From JALYNX01 sp035292685 (GTDB lineage: Bacteria; Actinomycetota; Acidimicrobiia; Spongiisociales; ZC4RG35), in contig DATDPP010000008.1 of assembly GCA_035292685.1 (NCBI GenBank), positions 1 through 45,092 of the forward strand: DNA of 45,092 bases, written 5' to 3'. The notes under the pieces are model-generated. The model searched no databases, was not told the DNA's origin, and saw nothing but the letters and a program-made list of their open reading frames with translations. Positions 8,701 through 16,136 of the stretch are shown here, piece by piece. Within the stretch, counting starts at the first letter, position 1; each line of letters starts with the position of its first letter. The translations under genes and the position numbers were made by a program.

Positions 8701-9328
8701 ACCGCCCAACTTCTCCGGCCATCATTTCGGTGCCGAGGCGTTCATTCACGCCGCCCGCCGCGATGGCGAGATGGCCAGATCCCGAGAGCTGCTTACCTGG
8801 ATGATCGATAAAACGGAAGCCTTCGGTGGCCCTGGTGGCGTGGTCAAGGCTTGGGAGGCGTGGATTCGGGCCCGGGAAGGAGACGTCATCGAAGCCGTCA
8901 ACCAACTGGATCGACTTTCCCCAGCAATGGTAAGACCTTTGGTGAGCGTAGTGAAGGCAGATGTCCTCCTCGAGGGCGGTATCTTCTCCGACGCCGACGA
9001 CTTCATCATCGGCTCCCGCGACTACGCCCGTTGGGCCGGGATAACGGCATTGCCACCACATCTCGATCGGCTCGAGGCTGCTATCGGCCTCTACAACGGA
9101 GATCCTGTGACGGCCATCGCCCTATTCCTCAAAGCGCGCAAGGGTTTCGACAGCCTGGACGCGAAGTGGGAGTTGGCCAGGACCGAACTGTGGCTGGCCG
9201 AGGCTTACATCGAGATCGGGGATGGCATGGGCGCCACCAGGGCCCTCGAGTCGGCCGGGCCGGTCGTCGAAGAGCTTGGCTCTCTGCTCGAGATCGAACG
9301 AACCCGGGTCCTGCTGGCCCGCCTCTGA
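5732..9328 (+). CDS. Zinc-ribbon / class III cyclase / AAA ATPase / helical-repeat signalling protein
   Basis: The 1198-residue multidomain protein starts at ATG 5732 behind GAGGGAG. Residues 6-49 form a double zinc ribbon (CPHC, CAEC, CNRC, CASC). Residues about 62-235 are a class III nucleotidyl cyclase with all key residues: metal Asp71 and Asp115, adenine-specifying Lys111 and Asp187, transition-state Asn190 and Arg194. It should therefore make cAMP. From about 255 there is an AAA/STAND-type ATPase with Walker A GEAGVGKS (288-295) and a Walker B-like stretch (VAIVEDIHWAD). The C-terminal about 550 residues are alpha-helical TPR-like repeats. This fusion is known in actinobacteria and cyanobacteria, where the ATPase and repeats are thought to gate the cyclase. 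The input signal is unknown. A cNMP-binding protein gene nearby is a possible receiver. Confidence 0.93.
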   Translation: MAVVQCPHCGRTNAEGSQYCAECGSSLRPACNRCGATLTIEARFCASCGQPVEPVAGRTEERKLVTILFADVAGSTGLGERFDPEDLARVMSAYFEAMRTEIESEGGTVEKFIGDAVMAVFGVPVAHEDDPARALHAALKMMDRLNEVNKELTQSQGISLEMRIGINTGEVLAYTDPQPGEPMVTGDVVNVASRLQTAAQPGRILVAERAARAVRRFNFKEIGDLQLRGKSIPVKAFELIGQSVGGSERGIPGLAAPMVGRDAELTLLQTIYQRTAIEVRPNLVTLYGEAGVGKSRLTAEFLEWVRRSEPSPIVLRGRCLPYGDGIAYWPLAEILKQAAGIRDSDPSSDALERIRNLGEDLLTSDLTDDIQRTIAILAHTMGVADPDHSLTDLDPREVRARTNAAWRSLFTALSAQSPLVAIVEDIHWADPALLDILEELTEKVTGPLLLVCPARPELTESRPGWGGGRRNHTSISLDPLSRKDSDTLVASLLAIADLPVELRRTMMETAEGNPFFLEEIVRHLIDRGHIVRKADSWVAGEDLGSVEIPDTVQSVLAARIDLLQPLEKRVLQRAAVVGRIFWPSPVAQLLGGVATPLDSVLDHLEQRELIQSRLGSSLEGEPEYIFKHVLTRDVAYEMLPRRERSAAHAEVATWIEESTGDRTGELVELVAHHWSEAFHAAEDDPRATIERIEDLGHRAFVAVLAASHASRGRAAIARAAKLAEQAIALSDHPLERARALNARGMAALSGYAGDVAWFSLKDEADLLLAHAPEERRLIARACARAAETPTRWPGSMTTPISEKEVDRYIEIGFANLDPDDESEEMVRLLLARSMGLFARSPSEQVQNGIVAAARVAAERAVALAKALGRVDLASAALDAVGSVDIFLGDYRANTEVLSRRLPLLKQMANPSEIGDAVAAGAWNFAYIGEYHRARELAEQGVAQSGDEAPGMALHNTSWLSYSEFWLGNWDRIVTELASRVRMMLGDRATEPPNFSGHHFGAEAFIHAARRDGEMARSRELLTWMIDKTEAFGGPGGVVKAWEAWIRAREGDVIEAVNQLDRLSPAMVRPLVSVVKADVLLEGGIFSDADDFIIGSRDYARWAGITALPPHLDRLEAAIGLYNGDPVTAIALFLKARKGFDSLDAKWELARTELWLAEAYIEIGDGMGATRALESAGPVVEELGSLLEIERTRVLLARL

Positions 9329-9360
9329 GCACTCCAGGTAGCGATCAGGGAGTCGGGGCA

Positions 9361-9372
9361 TAGACTGGCAGC
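9361..9372 (+). promoter_or_regulatory. Possible -10 element for a leaderless start
   Basis: TAGACT at 9361-9366 sits exactly 6 nt before ATG 9373. With no Shine-Dalgarno sequence, transcription would start at or next to the ATG. The same spacing is seen at 38778. No convincing -35 element is visible. Confidence 0.4.
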
Positions 9373-9825
9373 ATGAGGTCGGTTGCGGAAACAGCGGCCC
9401 GGTTCATCGGATTGACTGTCTTCCTCTATGCCACCTGGATCCTCATTTTCAGCCTGGCACATGGGTTGAACGGGGCGGACTATGACCCACTCTGGACACC
9501 CTGGGTGATAGTGAGCATCGCTCTGATCGGGTTGATCGGAAGCGTCGCCTTCCTTCTCAGCTTCGACGGCCCGCCGGGCTGGCGCACCCGGGGCAAGAGA
9601 TTCCTCGGTTGGTCCGGCATGATGTTCTGCGCCCTATTGCCCAGCCAACTGATTGTGATCATGGCTCCGCTGACCGCGCTGGGTTTGCTCGCCCTCCTCC
9701 TGCGACCCGACCACACGAGACAGGGTCGGGGCCGTCACCTGGTCACGTCCCCCTCCGTTCTCGCGCGGGGATCCGGGTCTGGAGACCCGGATCCCCGCGC
9801 GAGAACGCAAGGATCCGGTCCCTGA
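9373..9825 (+). CDS. Small membrane protein of unknown function
   Basis: The 150-residue product has three likely membrane segments: about 10-30 (IGLTVFLYATWILIFSLAHG), about 43-64 (WVIVSIALIGLIGSVAFLLS) and about 82-108. I recognise no family. The last 22 residues (from about VLARGSG) are encoded by palindromic element copy 2, so the C-terminal tail is derived from the repeat and was probably acquired later. The 3' end overlaps the convergent gene at 9743 by 83 bp. The start ATG lacks a ribosome-binding site but has a -10-like TAGACT 6 nt upstream. Confidence 0.7.
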   Translation: MRSVAETAARFIGLTVFLYATWILIFSLAHGLNGADYDPLWTPWVIVSIALIGLIGSVAFLLSFDGPPGWRTRGKRFLGWSGMMFCALLPSQLIVIMAPLTALGLLALLLRPDHTRQGRGRHLVTSPSVLARGSGSGDPDPRARTQGSGP

Positions 9826-10738
9826 CCGTCTCTGCCCGTTCCCAGATGTCGCTGTCCCACAAGGTCAATACCTTGAACCCGCCCCGCTCGAGTCTGTCGA
9901 AACGTTCACCGTCGGCTCGTTGGTCGCTAACGGAACCGTGATAGCGCCGGGAAAGCACTTCGATTAGAAGGTCGCTGTCTTCGACAACGAAGTCGACGCG
10001 CCCCACCCAGTCGGTGCCACCAACGTCGACCTGCGGCTGAAGCAGCACTCCAACGTCGCGAGCCAAACGTGCAACTCGCGCCTCGAGTCCCGACTGCGGT
10101 GGGACGTAATCCTCGGGTCGCTCGGCAAGCAGCCTCCTCATGACGCGGATTCCGTTGCGACCCCTGGCGGCGAGACGATGAAGCAGGTCGTGGAGTTCTC
10201 GGTATGTGACCAATCTCATCGACCAAGCATTGTCTAAAGCGCGCTCTGTTCTCGCAGCGTGCACCGATCCTGCGAGCAGGAAGACTGTCAACGCAGGAGA
10301 CGTGATCGGCACGCCGTTGAACTGGCGCAAATGATCGGTTGGCAAACTCGAGTGGTAGTGGACGATCGAGAGACGTGTTCGCCTCTCCACTCCCTGGCGC
10401 GGGATCAACGTGTGCACCGGTGAATCCAGGCTGAATCCTGGCAGCCCCCACCATGCAGCTGCTGAGAGGTGCGATAGATAGGCCGATCCCGGGGAATCGA
10501 GAACCCCGGCCATCGCGAGCCCGGCATCGGTAACCGGGGCTCCCGCCATTCTGAGGACTTGGGCCGAGATTGGGATGAGCATCCCGGTGTCCACTCGATG
10601 TTGTATCCAGTGATAGCCAATCCCGACCGCCCACAGTTGGCGTCGGCCGACCACTCCCTGTTGTATCTCCGCCAGTCGACGGACCGTCTCGTCCAGTCCC
10701 ACCGGTCGAGGGTGCGCTAAAACCGAGATCCATTGCAA
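9743..10738 (-). CDS. AbiEi-like / DUF559-like protein
   Basis: The 331-residue product combines two regions. The N-terminal part (about 15-190) resembles the AbiEi-type antitoxin/regulator family found in many actinobacterial proteins (LAEIQQGVVGRRQLWAVGIG start, then AYLSHLSAAAWWGLPG). The C-terminal part (about 210-310) resembles DUF559, a Vsr-like PD-(D/E)xK nuclease fold, with Glu in GLEARVARLARD, Asp in VGRVDFVVED and Glu in LLIEVLSRRYH. Both assignments come from motif resemblance. No AbiEii nucleotidyltransferase toxin lies next to it, so it is not a complete type IV toxin-antitoxin pair. The last 22 residues derive from palindromic element copy 2. Nuclease activity is inferred only. 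Confidence 0.65.
   Translation of the reverse strand: MQWISVLAHPRPVGLDETVRRLAEIQQGVVGRRQLWAVGIGYHWIQHRVDTGMLIPISAQVLRMAGAPVTDAGLAMAGVLDSPGSAYLSHLSAAAWWGLPGFSLDSPVHTLIPRQGVERRTRLSIVHYHSSLPTDHLRQFNGVPITSPALTVFLLAGSVHAARTERALDNAWSMRLVTYRELHDLLHRLAARGRNGIRVMRRLLAERPEDYVPPQSGLEARVARLARDVGVLLQPQVDVGGTDWVGRVDFVVEDSDLLIEVLSRRYHGSVSDQRADGERFDRLERGGFKVLTLWDSDIWERAETVRDRILAFSRGDPGLQTRIPARERRGT
9756..9807. repeat. Palindromic intergenic element, copy 2
   Basis: Perfect 25-bp arms (9756-9780 and 9783-9807) have a GG loop. It shares the outer core of copy 1. The inner stem differs by a C-to-G change on one arm matched by G-to-C on the other. It lies where two convergent genes overlap and is read as protein from both strands. 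Confidence 0.88.
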
Positions 10739-10742
10739 CCCC

Positions 10743-10797
10743 TCCGTTCTCGCGCGGGGATCGCGGCCTGTAGGTTCAGATTCCCGCGCGAAAACGG
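10743..10797. repeat. Palindromic intergenic element, copy 3 (degenerate)
   Basis: The arms TCCGTTCTCGCGCGGGGA (10743-10760) and TTCCCGCGCGAAAACGGA (10780-10797) pair with only a few mismatches around a divergent centre. The outer core matches copies 1 and 2. This copy sits between two genes on the same strand. Confidence 0.75.
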
Positions 10798-10819
10798 AAT
10801 AGAACCGGGCGCGACAACC

Positions 10820-12250
10820 TCAGTCGTTGGCGATGAACACCGACTTGTACTCCGAGTAGTGCTCGAGGGCGGCCATCCCCTGCTCCCGACCGACCCCCGA
10901 AGCCTTCATCCCGCCAAAAGGCGCCTCGATGTGGACGCTCGAGGACGAGTTGATCGAAAGCATCCCGGTCTCCACCGCCCTGGCCACCCGTAGCGCCCGC
11001 CCGATGTCCCGGGTCCAGATCGACCCTGACAGGCCATAGATCGAGTCGTTGGCCAAACCGATCGCCTCCTGCTCATCCTCGAAGACGCTGAGTGCGACCA
11101 CCGGGCCAAAGATCTCCTCCTGCACGATGCGCATCTCCGGCCTGGCACCGGTGAACACAGCCGGAGAGAGAAAGTTGCCGACCTCTCCGACCCGCTCTCC
11201 TCCGCAACGGAGGGTCGCTCCCTCGTTTTGGCCGATCTTGATGTAGGACTCCACGCTTTCCCGCTGGGCCGGGGTGATCAGGGGGCCCATCTCGGTCGAT
11301 TCGTCGGCGGTGTCACCCACCACCAGTGTGGCGGCCCGCTCCACAAACCGATCGGCGAATTCCTCGAAGATCTGCTTCTGCACCAGGACCCGGCTCCGGG
11401 CACAGCAGTCCTGACCGGCGTTGTCATAGACCGCGAAAATCGAGGACTCCACACAAACATCGAGGTCGGCGTCGGAGAAAACGATGTTGGCCGACTTGCC
11501 CCCCAACTCCAACGAGACCCTTTTGATGTCGGGTGCCGCCGCCGCCATCACCCCCGCCCCCACCTCGGTCGAGCCGGTGAACGAGATCTTGCTCACCTGG
11601 CGGTGACGGACCAGAGCCTCCCCCGCTTCGGATCCGCGACCGGTTACGACGTTGAAGACACCCGGTGGCAACCCGGCTTCAACAGCCAGTTCGGCAAGGG
11701 CCAGTGCGGTCAACGGCGTCACCTCGGCCGGCTTGGCCACCACCGAATTCCCCATGGCCAGGGCCGGCGCCGTCTTCCAGCTCAGGATCAGCATTGGGAA
11801 GTTCCACGGGGTGATCGCAGCACAGACCCCGATCGGCTCGCGGAAGGTCATGAGCGTGCCGTTGGCGTTGCCGGGGATGGTCTGGCCATGGAACTTGTCC
11901 ACCGCCCCGGCGTAGAAGTCGAACGTGGTCGCCGCCGCCCCGATCTCGCCCCGCGCCGCGGCTATCGGCTTGCCGGCGTTGGTCGACTCCAGACCCGCCA
12001 AGCGGTCCTGATCACGCCGGATGAGATCGGCGAGCCTCCTCAGGACGTCGCGACGCTGACGAACCGAGGCCCGGCGCCACACACCCTCCTCATACCGATC
12101 ACGCGCCACCGAGACCGCCTGGTCCACGTCAGGGGCGCCCGCCCGGCTGACGGTTCCGATCTGTTCCCCGGTGGCCGGGTTAAAAATGGCCGCCTCCCCG
12201 GCGGAACCTGGGTTGGGAACTCCGTCGACGAAGGAATGGTGATCGCTCAT
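10820..12250 (-). CDS. NAD(P)-dependent aldehyde dehydrogenase
   Basis: The 476-residue product is a full-length ALDH that oxidises an aldehyde to an acid in the cytoplasm. Catalytic Cys282 (NAGQDCCARSR), general base Glu248 (LELGGKSAN) and oxyanion Asn150 (ITPWNFP) are present. It is the third gene of a minus-strand operon after a glutamine-synthetase-like ligase and an SDR. Its ATG overlaps the SDR stop by 4 nt (ATGA). Family members of this type include betaine-aldehyde and gamma-glutamyl-aminoaldehyde dehydrogenases. From context the substrate may be a gamma-glutamylated aldehyde formed by the SDR. No terminator was seen beyond palindromic element copy 3. Confidence 0.92.
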   Translation of the reverse strand: MSDHHSFVDGVPNPGSAGEAAIFNPATGEQIGTVSRAGAPDVDQAVSVARDRYEEGVWRRASVRQRRDVLRRLADLIRRDQDRLAGLESTNAGKPIAAARGEIGAAATTFDFYAGAVDKFHGQTIPGNANGTLMTFREPIGVCAAITPWNFPMLILSWKTAPALAMGNSVVAKPAEVTPLTALALAELAVEAGLPPGVFNVVTGRGSEAGEALVRHRQVSKISFTGSTEVGAGVMAAAAPDIKRVSLELGGKSANIVFSDADLDVCVESSIFAVYDNAGQDCCARSRVLVQKQIFEEFADRFVERAATLVVGDTADESTEMGPLITPAQRESVESYIKIGQNEGATLRCGGERVGEVGNFLSPAVFTGARPEMRIVQEEIFGPVVALSVFEDEQEAIGLANDSIYGLSGSIWTRDIGRALRVARAVETGMLSINSSSSVHIEAPFGGMKASGVGREQGMAALEHYSEYKSVFIAND

Positions 12251-13026
12251 TCCGGGGTCACGTAGGCAGCGGTGATCCCACCGTCCACCACGAATTCGGT
12301 GCCGGTCACGAAGGAGGAGTCGTCACTGGCCAGCCACAGCGCAGCTTTCGCCATCTCCGCCGCCTCACCGAACCTGCCCATCGGGATATGGATCAGACGG
12401 CGCTGCTTCTTCTCCTCGGTGTCCAGAAACTTCATCAGGAGCTCGGTTCGAAGCGGGCCGGGGCAGAGGGCGTTGATCCTGATGTTCTCCCGGGCGTGCA
12501 CCACTGCCAACTCCCGGGTCATGGCGAGGACGGCTCCCTTCGACGCGGTGTAGGCCACCTGCGGGGTGGCGGCACCGAGCAAGGCCACGAACGAGGCCGT
12601 GTTGATGATCGAGCCGCCGCCCGCCCTGCGCAAGGCAGGAATCCCGTACTTGCAGCCCAAGAAGACCCCTTTGGCGTTGATGTCCATAGTGAGGTCCCAG
12701 ATCTTCTCCTCCGTGGAGACCGCGTCGTCGTCGTCGGAGTGCATGATCCCGGCGTTGTTGAACATCACATCGAGACGGCCGTAGCGTGATTCCGCGGCCG
12801 CCACCATCGCTTCGCTGTCTACGGCCGACGACACATCCGCCCGTTGCGCCGCGGCTTCGCCGCCCGCCGCTTGCACCAGGCTCACTGTCTCGGCGAGCGC
12901 CTCCTCGTTGAGGTCGACACCCAGGACCGAGGCGCCCTCGGAGGCGAACAGCAGCGAGGTTTCCCGGCCGATCCCGGAGCCGGCCCCGGTGATCAGAGCC
13001 ACCTTGTCTTGGAGTCGCCCGCTCAT
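12247..13026 (-). CDS. Short-chain dehydrogenase/reductase
   Basis: The start is placed at ATG 13024-13026, which overlaps the upstream ligase stop by 4 nt (ATGA) and gives a normal 259-residue SDR. An in-frame ATG 10 codons upstream would extend into the ligase gene. The Rossmann motif TGAGSGIG lies at about 13-20, NNAG in the fourth strand, and the catalytic Ser (NTASF) and YxxxK (AYTASKG) are intact. The closing TGTEFVVDGGITAAYV is typical of the classical family. It should interconvert an alcohol and a carbonyl using NAD(P). Between a ligase and an aldehyde dehydrogenase, its expected task is oxidation of a hydroxyl group to the aldehyde used by the next enzyme. Confidence 0.9.
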   Translation of the reverse strand: MSGRLQDKVALITGAGSGIGRETSLLFASEGASVLGVDLNEEALAETVSLVQAAGGEAAAQRADVSSAVDSEAMVAAAESRYGRLDVMFNNAGIMHSDDDDAVSTEEKIWDLTMDINAKGVFLGCKYGIPALRRAGGGSIINTASFVALLGAATPQVAYTASKGAVLAMTRELAVVHARENIRINALCPGPLRTELLMKFLDTEEKKQRRLIHIPMGRFGEAAEMAKAALWLASDDSSFVTGTEFVVDGGITAAYVTPE

Positions 13027-14402
13027 ATCCGCTCGAAGTATCGCCAACGCTCCCAATCGGTGACCGAATTGTCGAAGGCTTTCTGTTCCACGCGAAAGAA
13101 GTGGCTGTAGTGAGCCTGTACGTCGGCGCCGAAGACGTCAGCGACGAATTCAGATGACTCGAACAGATCGGTGGCGTCACGCAGCGTGTAGGGAACCCGG
13201 GCAAGCTCTTGCGCTTGATACACGTCGCCTTCGAAGATCGGCGGGGGCTCGATCTGGTTGGCGATGCCGTCGAGGCCGGCCGCGAGGACCGCCGAGTAGG
13301 CGAGGTAAGGATTGGCGTCCGCACCCGGGATCCGGCACTCGATGCGAAGACTCTGGTCATGACCTACCACCCGGAACCCAGCCGTTCGGTTGTCGTAGCT
13401 CCAACCGAGTCTCGTCGGGGCCCAGGAGCCGTCCTGATAGCGCTTGTAGGAGTTGACGGTGGGGGCAAAGAAGACCATCAGTTCCGGGACATGGGCCATC
13501 CATCCGCCCAGGAAGTATTTGAACGTGTCCGACCCGTGCACCGGCCCGAACACCTGGTCACCAGGGAAGGCGCTGTGGTCTCCGTCCCAGAGGCTGACAT
13601 GGAGATGACAGGAGGAGCCGGCCTCGGACATGTCGGGCTTTGCCATGAAAGTGACCGAGACTCCGATGCTGTCGGCGATCTCCTTCATCGCCTGTTTCAT
13701 GACCGTGTGACGGTCGGCCATTTCCAACAGCTCGGCGTAGCGGATGTTCATCTCATGCTGGCCGCGGCCCCACTCCCCCTTCGAGTTCTCCACCGGGATC
13801 CCCGACGCGGCGAGATGCCGGCGGACCTGGCCGTTGTAGAACTCCTCGCGGGTGCCCTGGAGCAGGTGGTAATCCTCGATGTACCAACCGGCCGCACGCA
13901 TCCCCAGGTATTTCTTCTCCGCCGCCTCTCGATAGGACTCTTCGAAAAGGAAGTACTCGAGTTCGGAGGCTCCTTTCGCGGTATAACCCGACTCGGCGGC
14001 GTTCTCGAGCTGGCGTTTCAGGATGGTTCTCGGCGCCACCGTTACCAGGTCATCGGTCCGGGGATCCTCGAGGTCGCACAGCACGAAGGCCGTCCGATCG
14101 AGCCAGGTGGCGATGCGCAAGGTGCTGAGGTCGGGAACCATGTGGAAGTCCCCGTACCCCAGCTCCCAACTGGCGTAGGTGTAACCCGGGACCGGCTCCA
14201 TCTCCATGTCGACCGTCAGGAGGTAGTCGCAGCCATGGGTGCCGTGATCCGAGATCTCGTCGAGAAAATGGTGGGCATCGAAGCGCTTGCCGTGTACCCG
14301 GCCGTAGTGGTCGGTGAAGGCAACCACCACGGTGTCGATGTCATGTGACCCGACGTAGGCCTCCAATTCCTCGATGCTGATCATTCCTGGCGGGACTGGC
14401 AT
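13023..14402 (-). CDS. Glutamine-synthetase-family gamma-glutamyl-amine ligase
   Basis: The 459-residue product starts at ATG 14400-14402 behind GAGGAG. Type I GS motifs are present: ASELEYFLF, EWGRGQHEMN, KPDMSEAGSSCHLHVSL, NSYKRYQDGSWAPTRLGWS, NRTAGFRV and RIECRIPGADANPYLAYS. The ATP, glutamate and metal sites therefore look functional. The ammonia-handling segments diverge from housekeeping GlnA, as in PuuA, GlnA3 (polyamine) and GlnA4 (ethanolamine) ligases that join glutamate to an amine. It heads an overlapped operon with an SDR and an ALDH and is divergent from an ethanolamine-permease-like gene. That favours ethanolamine or a similar amino-alcohol as substrate. The exact amine is inferred from context. 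Confidence 0.88.
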   Translation of the reverse strand: MPVPPGMISIEELEAYVGSHDIDTVVVAFTDHYGRVHGKRFDAHHFLDEISDHGTHGCDYLLTVDMEMEPVPGYTYASWELGYGDFHMVPDLSTLRIATWLDRTAFVLCDLEDPRTDDLVTVAPRTILKRQLENAAESGYTAKGASELEYFLFEESYREAAEKKYLGMRAAGWYIEDYHLLQGTREEFYNGQVRRHLAASGIPVENSKGEWGRGQHEMNIRYAELLEMADRHTVMKQAMKEIADSIGVSVTFMAKPDMSEAGSSCHLHVSLWDGDHSAFPGDQVFGPVHGSDTFKYFLGGWMAHVPELMVFFAPTVNSYKRYQDGSWAPTRLGWSYDNRTAGFRVVGHDQSLRIECRIPGADANPYLAYSAVLAAGLDGIANQIEPPPIFEGDVYQAQELARVPYTLRDATDLFESSEFVADVFGADVQAHYSHFFRVEQKAFDNSVTDWERWRYFERI

Positions 14403-14559
14403 TCGATGTGCTCCTCGGGTCTGGGTTCAAGACGCAGAGAGTAGGCCCGCGCTCCCGTCTTCCGCCCCAGGGAAAGGAATTGAAAAAAATGCATCGCGGA
14501 CCGCACCGCCGAGGTCGCGTTACCTAGTCTCCTCGTCGTATCCGAATGGAGGCACGTCA
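14403..14559. promoter_or_regulatory. Divergent control region between ligase operon and permease
   Basis: This 157-bp gap separates oppositely oriented genes of apparently one pathway. It contains an A-rich stretch (about 14482-14490) in otherwise GC-rich DNA and a TACCTAGTCT segment (14521-14530) that could hold a plus-strand -10. A GGAGG at 14548-14552 serves the permease. No clear operator palindrome was found. Confidence 0.4.
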
Positions 14560-16071
14560 ATGTCGGAGGAACGCAAGGTCGGCTCGGTCACCTATCGCGA
14601 TGTCGATAAGGAGTACTTCGAACAGCGGGGCCTGAGACGGCACGCCGGGGTTTGGATGCTCTGGGCCTTGGGGGTCGCCGCAGTCATCTCCGGCGATTTC
14701 TCCGGGTGGAACTTCGGCCTGGATGTCGGCGGCTTTGGCGGCCTCCTCATCGCCACTGCGGTCATCACGGTGATGTACATCGGGCTCTGTTATTCGATCG
14801 CCGAGATGTCCCCGGCGCTACCCCATACCGGTGGTGCCTACTCGTTCGCTCGATCCTCGATGGGCCCCTGGGGTGGCTTCATCACCGGTCTCGCGGAGAA
14901 CATCGAATACGTGGTGACACCGGTTGTGGTGGTCTATTTCGCGTCGATCTACGCCCAAAGCGTCTTCAACGACCTGTTCAGCGTGAGCATCCGACTAGAG
15001 CTTTGGTGGCTGATCTTCTACGTGATCTTCGTGGGGCTCAACATCATCGGGATCGAAGCCACTATGCGGTTCTCGGTGGTGATTGCCGTGATTTCCTTGG
15101 CGGTGTTGGCGGTGTTCTTTGTGATTGCGATCCCCGACTTCGATGCCGCCAAGTTGACCAATATCGTCCCCGACGCCGGTGGCACCTCATTCCTGCCCTT
15201 CGGGATCCCCGGGATCTTCGCCGCCTTGCCCTTCGCTATTTGGTTCTATCTGGCGATCGAGGAGTTGCCGCTTGCGGCCGAGGAGTCGATGGACCCCAAG
15301 CGGGATGTGCCCCGCGGCACGATGTGGGGGCTCTGGACCCTGGTGATCACCGCTCTGGGTGTGCTCTTCCTCAACACCGGGGTCGGTGGTGGTGCCGAAG
15401 GGATCAGGCTCTCCGGCGAGCCCCTGCTGGATGGGTTCCGGGCAGTTCTGGGAAGCGACACCAGTGCCGCGATCCTGGGTTTATTCGCCTTGACCGGACT
15501 CATAGCCAGCTTCCACACGATCATCTATGCCTACGGGAGGAACATCTACTCGCTGTCGCGGGCCGGGTACTTCCCGCATTGGATGTCGATCACCCATGGA
15601 AAGAGGAAGACCCCATACGTGGCGCTGTTGCTTGGGGGCGTCGTCGGCTATGCGTTGGCGTGGATTCTCGACAGCCAATACACCGGCACTGCGGGAGCGG
15701 CGCTGCTGAGCATGGCGGTGTTCGGAGCGGTCATCTCATACTCCATGCAGATGTTCTCGTTCATCCTGCTTCGTCGAAGGATGCCCAACATCGATCGGCC
15801 TTATCGGAGCCCGGTCGGGGTGTTCGGAGCCGGCGTGGCTGGTGTCATCGCCCTGATCTCGTTGGTGGCGCTCTTCCTCAACGACGCCTACCTCCCCGGG
15901 GTCTATGGGGTGGCCATCTGGTTCGTCCTGGGGATTCTCTACTTCGGGCTCTCGGGCCGGAACAAACTGGTCCTGTCACCAGAGGAGGAGTTCGCCATGA
16001 CCCGGGGCGAGCACGGCCATCCCGAGGAAGAGGGATACGGCACGACCCACGTCGCCGACACCGAGGCCTGA
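14560..16071 (+). CDS. APC-family ethanolamine-type permease
   Basis: The start is set at ATG 14560, 7 nt after GGAGG. Upstream in-frame extension has no membrane-protein character. The 503-residue product has about 12 membrane segments. The APC-family region GDFSGWNFGLDVGGFGG and the following SIAEMSPALPHTGGAYSFAR match the ethanolamine/amino-acid permease branch. The C-terminus is hydrophilic and His/Glu-rich. It should import an amine or amino acid by proton or cation symport. It is divergent from the ligase-SDR-ALDH operon, supporting a shared substrate, with ethanolamine the best guess from family resemblance. Confidence 0.88.
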   Translation: MSEERKVGSVTYRDVDKEYFEQRGLRRHAGVWMLWALGVAAVISGDFSGWNFGLDVGGFGGLLIATAVITVMYIGLCYSIAEMSPALPHTGGAYSFARSSMGPWGGFITGLAENIEYVVTPVVVVYFASIYAQSVFNDLFSVSIRLELWWLIFYVIFVGLNIIGIEATMRFSVVIAVISLAVLAVFFVIAIPDFDAAKLTNIVPDAGGTSFLPFGIPGIFAALPFAIWFYLAIEELPLAAEESMDPKRDVPRGTMWGLWTLVITALGVLFLNTGVGGGAEGIRLSGEPLLDGFRAVLGSDTSAAILGLFALTGLIASFHTIIYAYGRNIYSLSRAGYFPHWMSITHGKRKTPYVALLLGGVVGYALAWILDSQYTGTAGAALLSMAVFGAVISYSMQMFSFILLRRRMPNIDRPYRSPVGVFGAGVAGVIALISLVALFLNDAYLPGVYGVAIWFVLGILYFGLSGRNKLVLSPEEEFAMTRGEHGHPEEEGYGTTHVADTEA

Positions 16072-16091
16072 CAGCCAATCGAGCATGTGAA

Positions 16092-16118
16092 ATGGGCCAC
16101 CGCCGGGCGGTGGCCCAT
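16092..16118. terminator. Hairpin between convergent genes
   Basis: ATGGGCCACCG pairs with CGGTGGCCCAT (16092-16102 with 16108-16118) around a 5-nt loop. It lies 20 nt past the permease stop and before the end of the convergent gene at 16137. There is no T-run, but the position suits a bidirectional terminator. Confidence 0.6.
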
Positions 16119-16136
16119 TCGCGTGTGGGAAAGGGA

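Noticed and set aside
9743..10738. Complete AbiE type IV toxin-antitoxin system
   Set aside because: No AbiEii nucleotidyltransferase toxin is adjacent; neighbours are a small membrane protein and an aldehyde dehydrogenase.
13209..14348. 379-codon plus-strand frame opposite the glutamine-synthetase-like gene
   Set aside because: The minus strand encodes all GS motifs; the plus frame has none and no ribosome-binding site.
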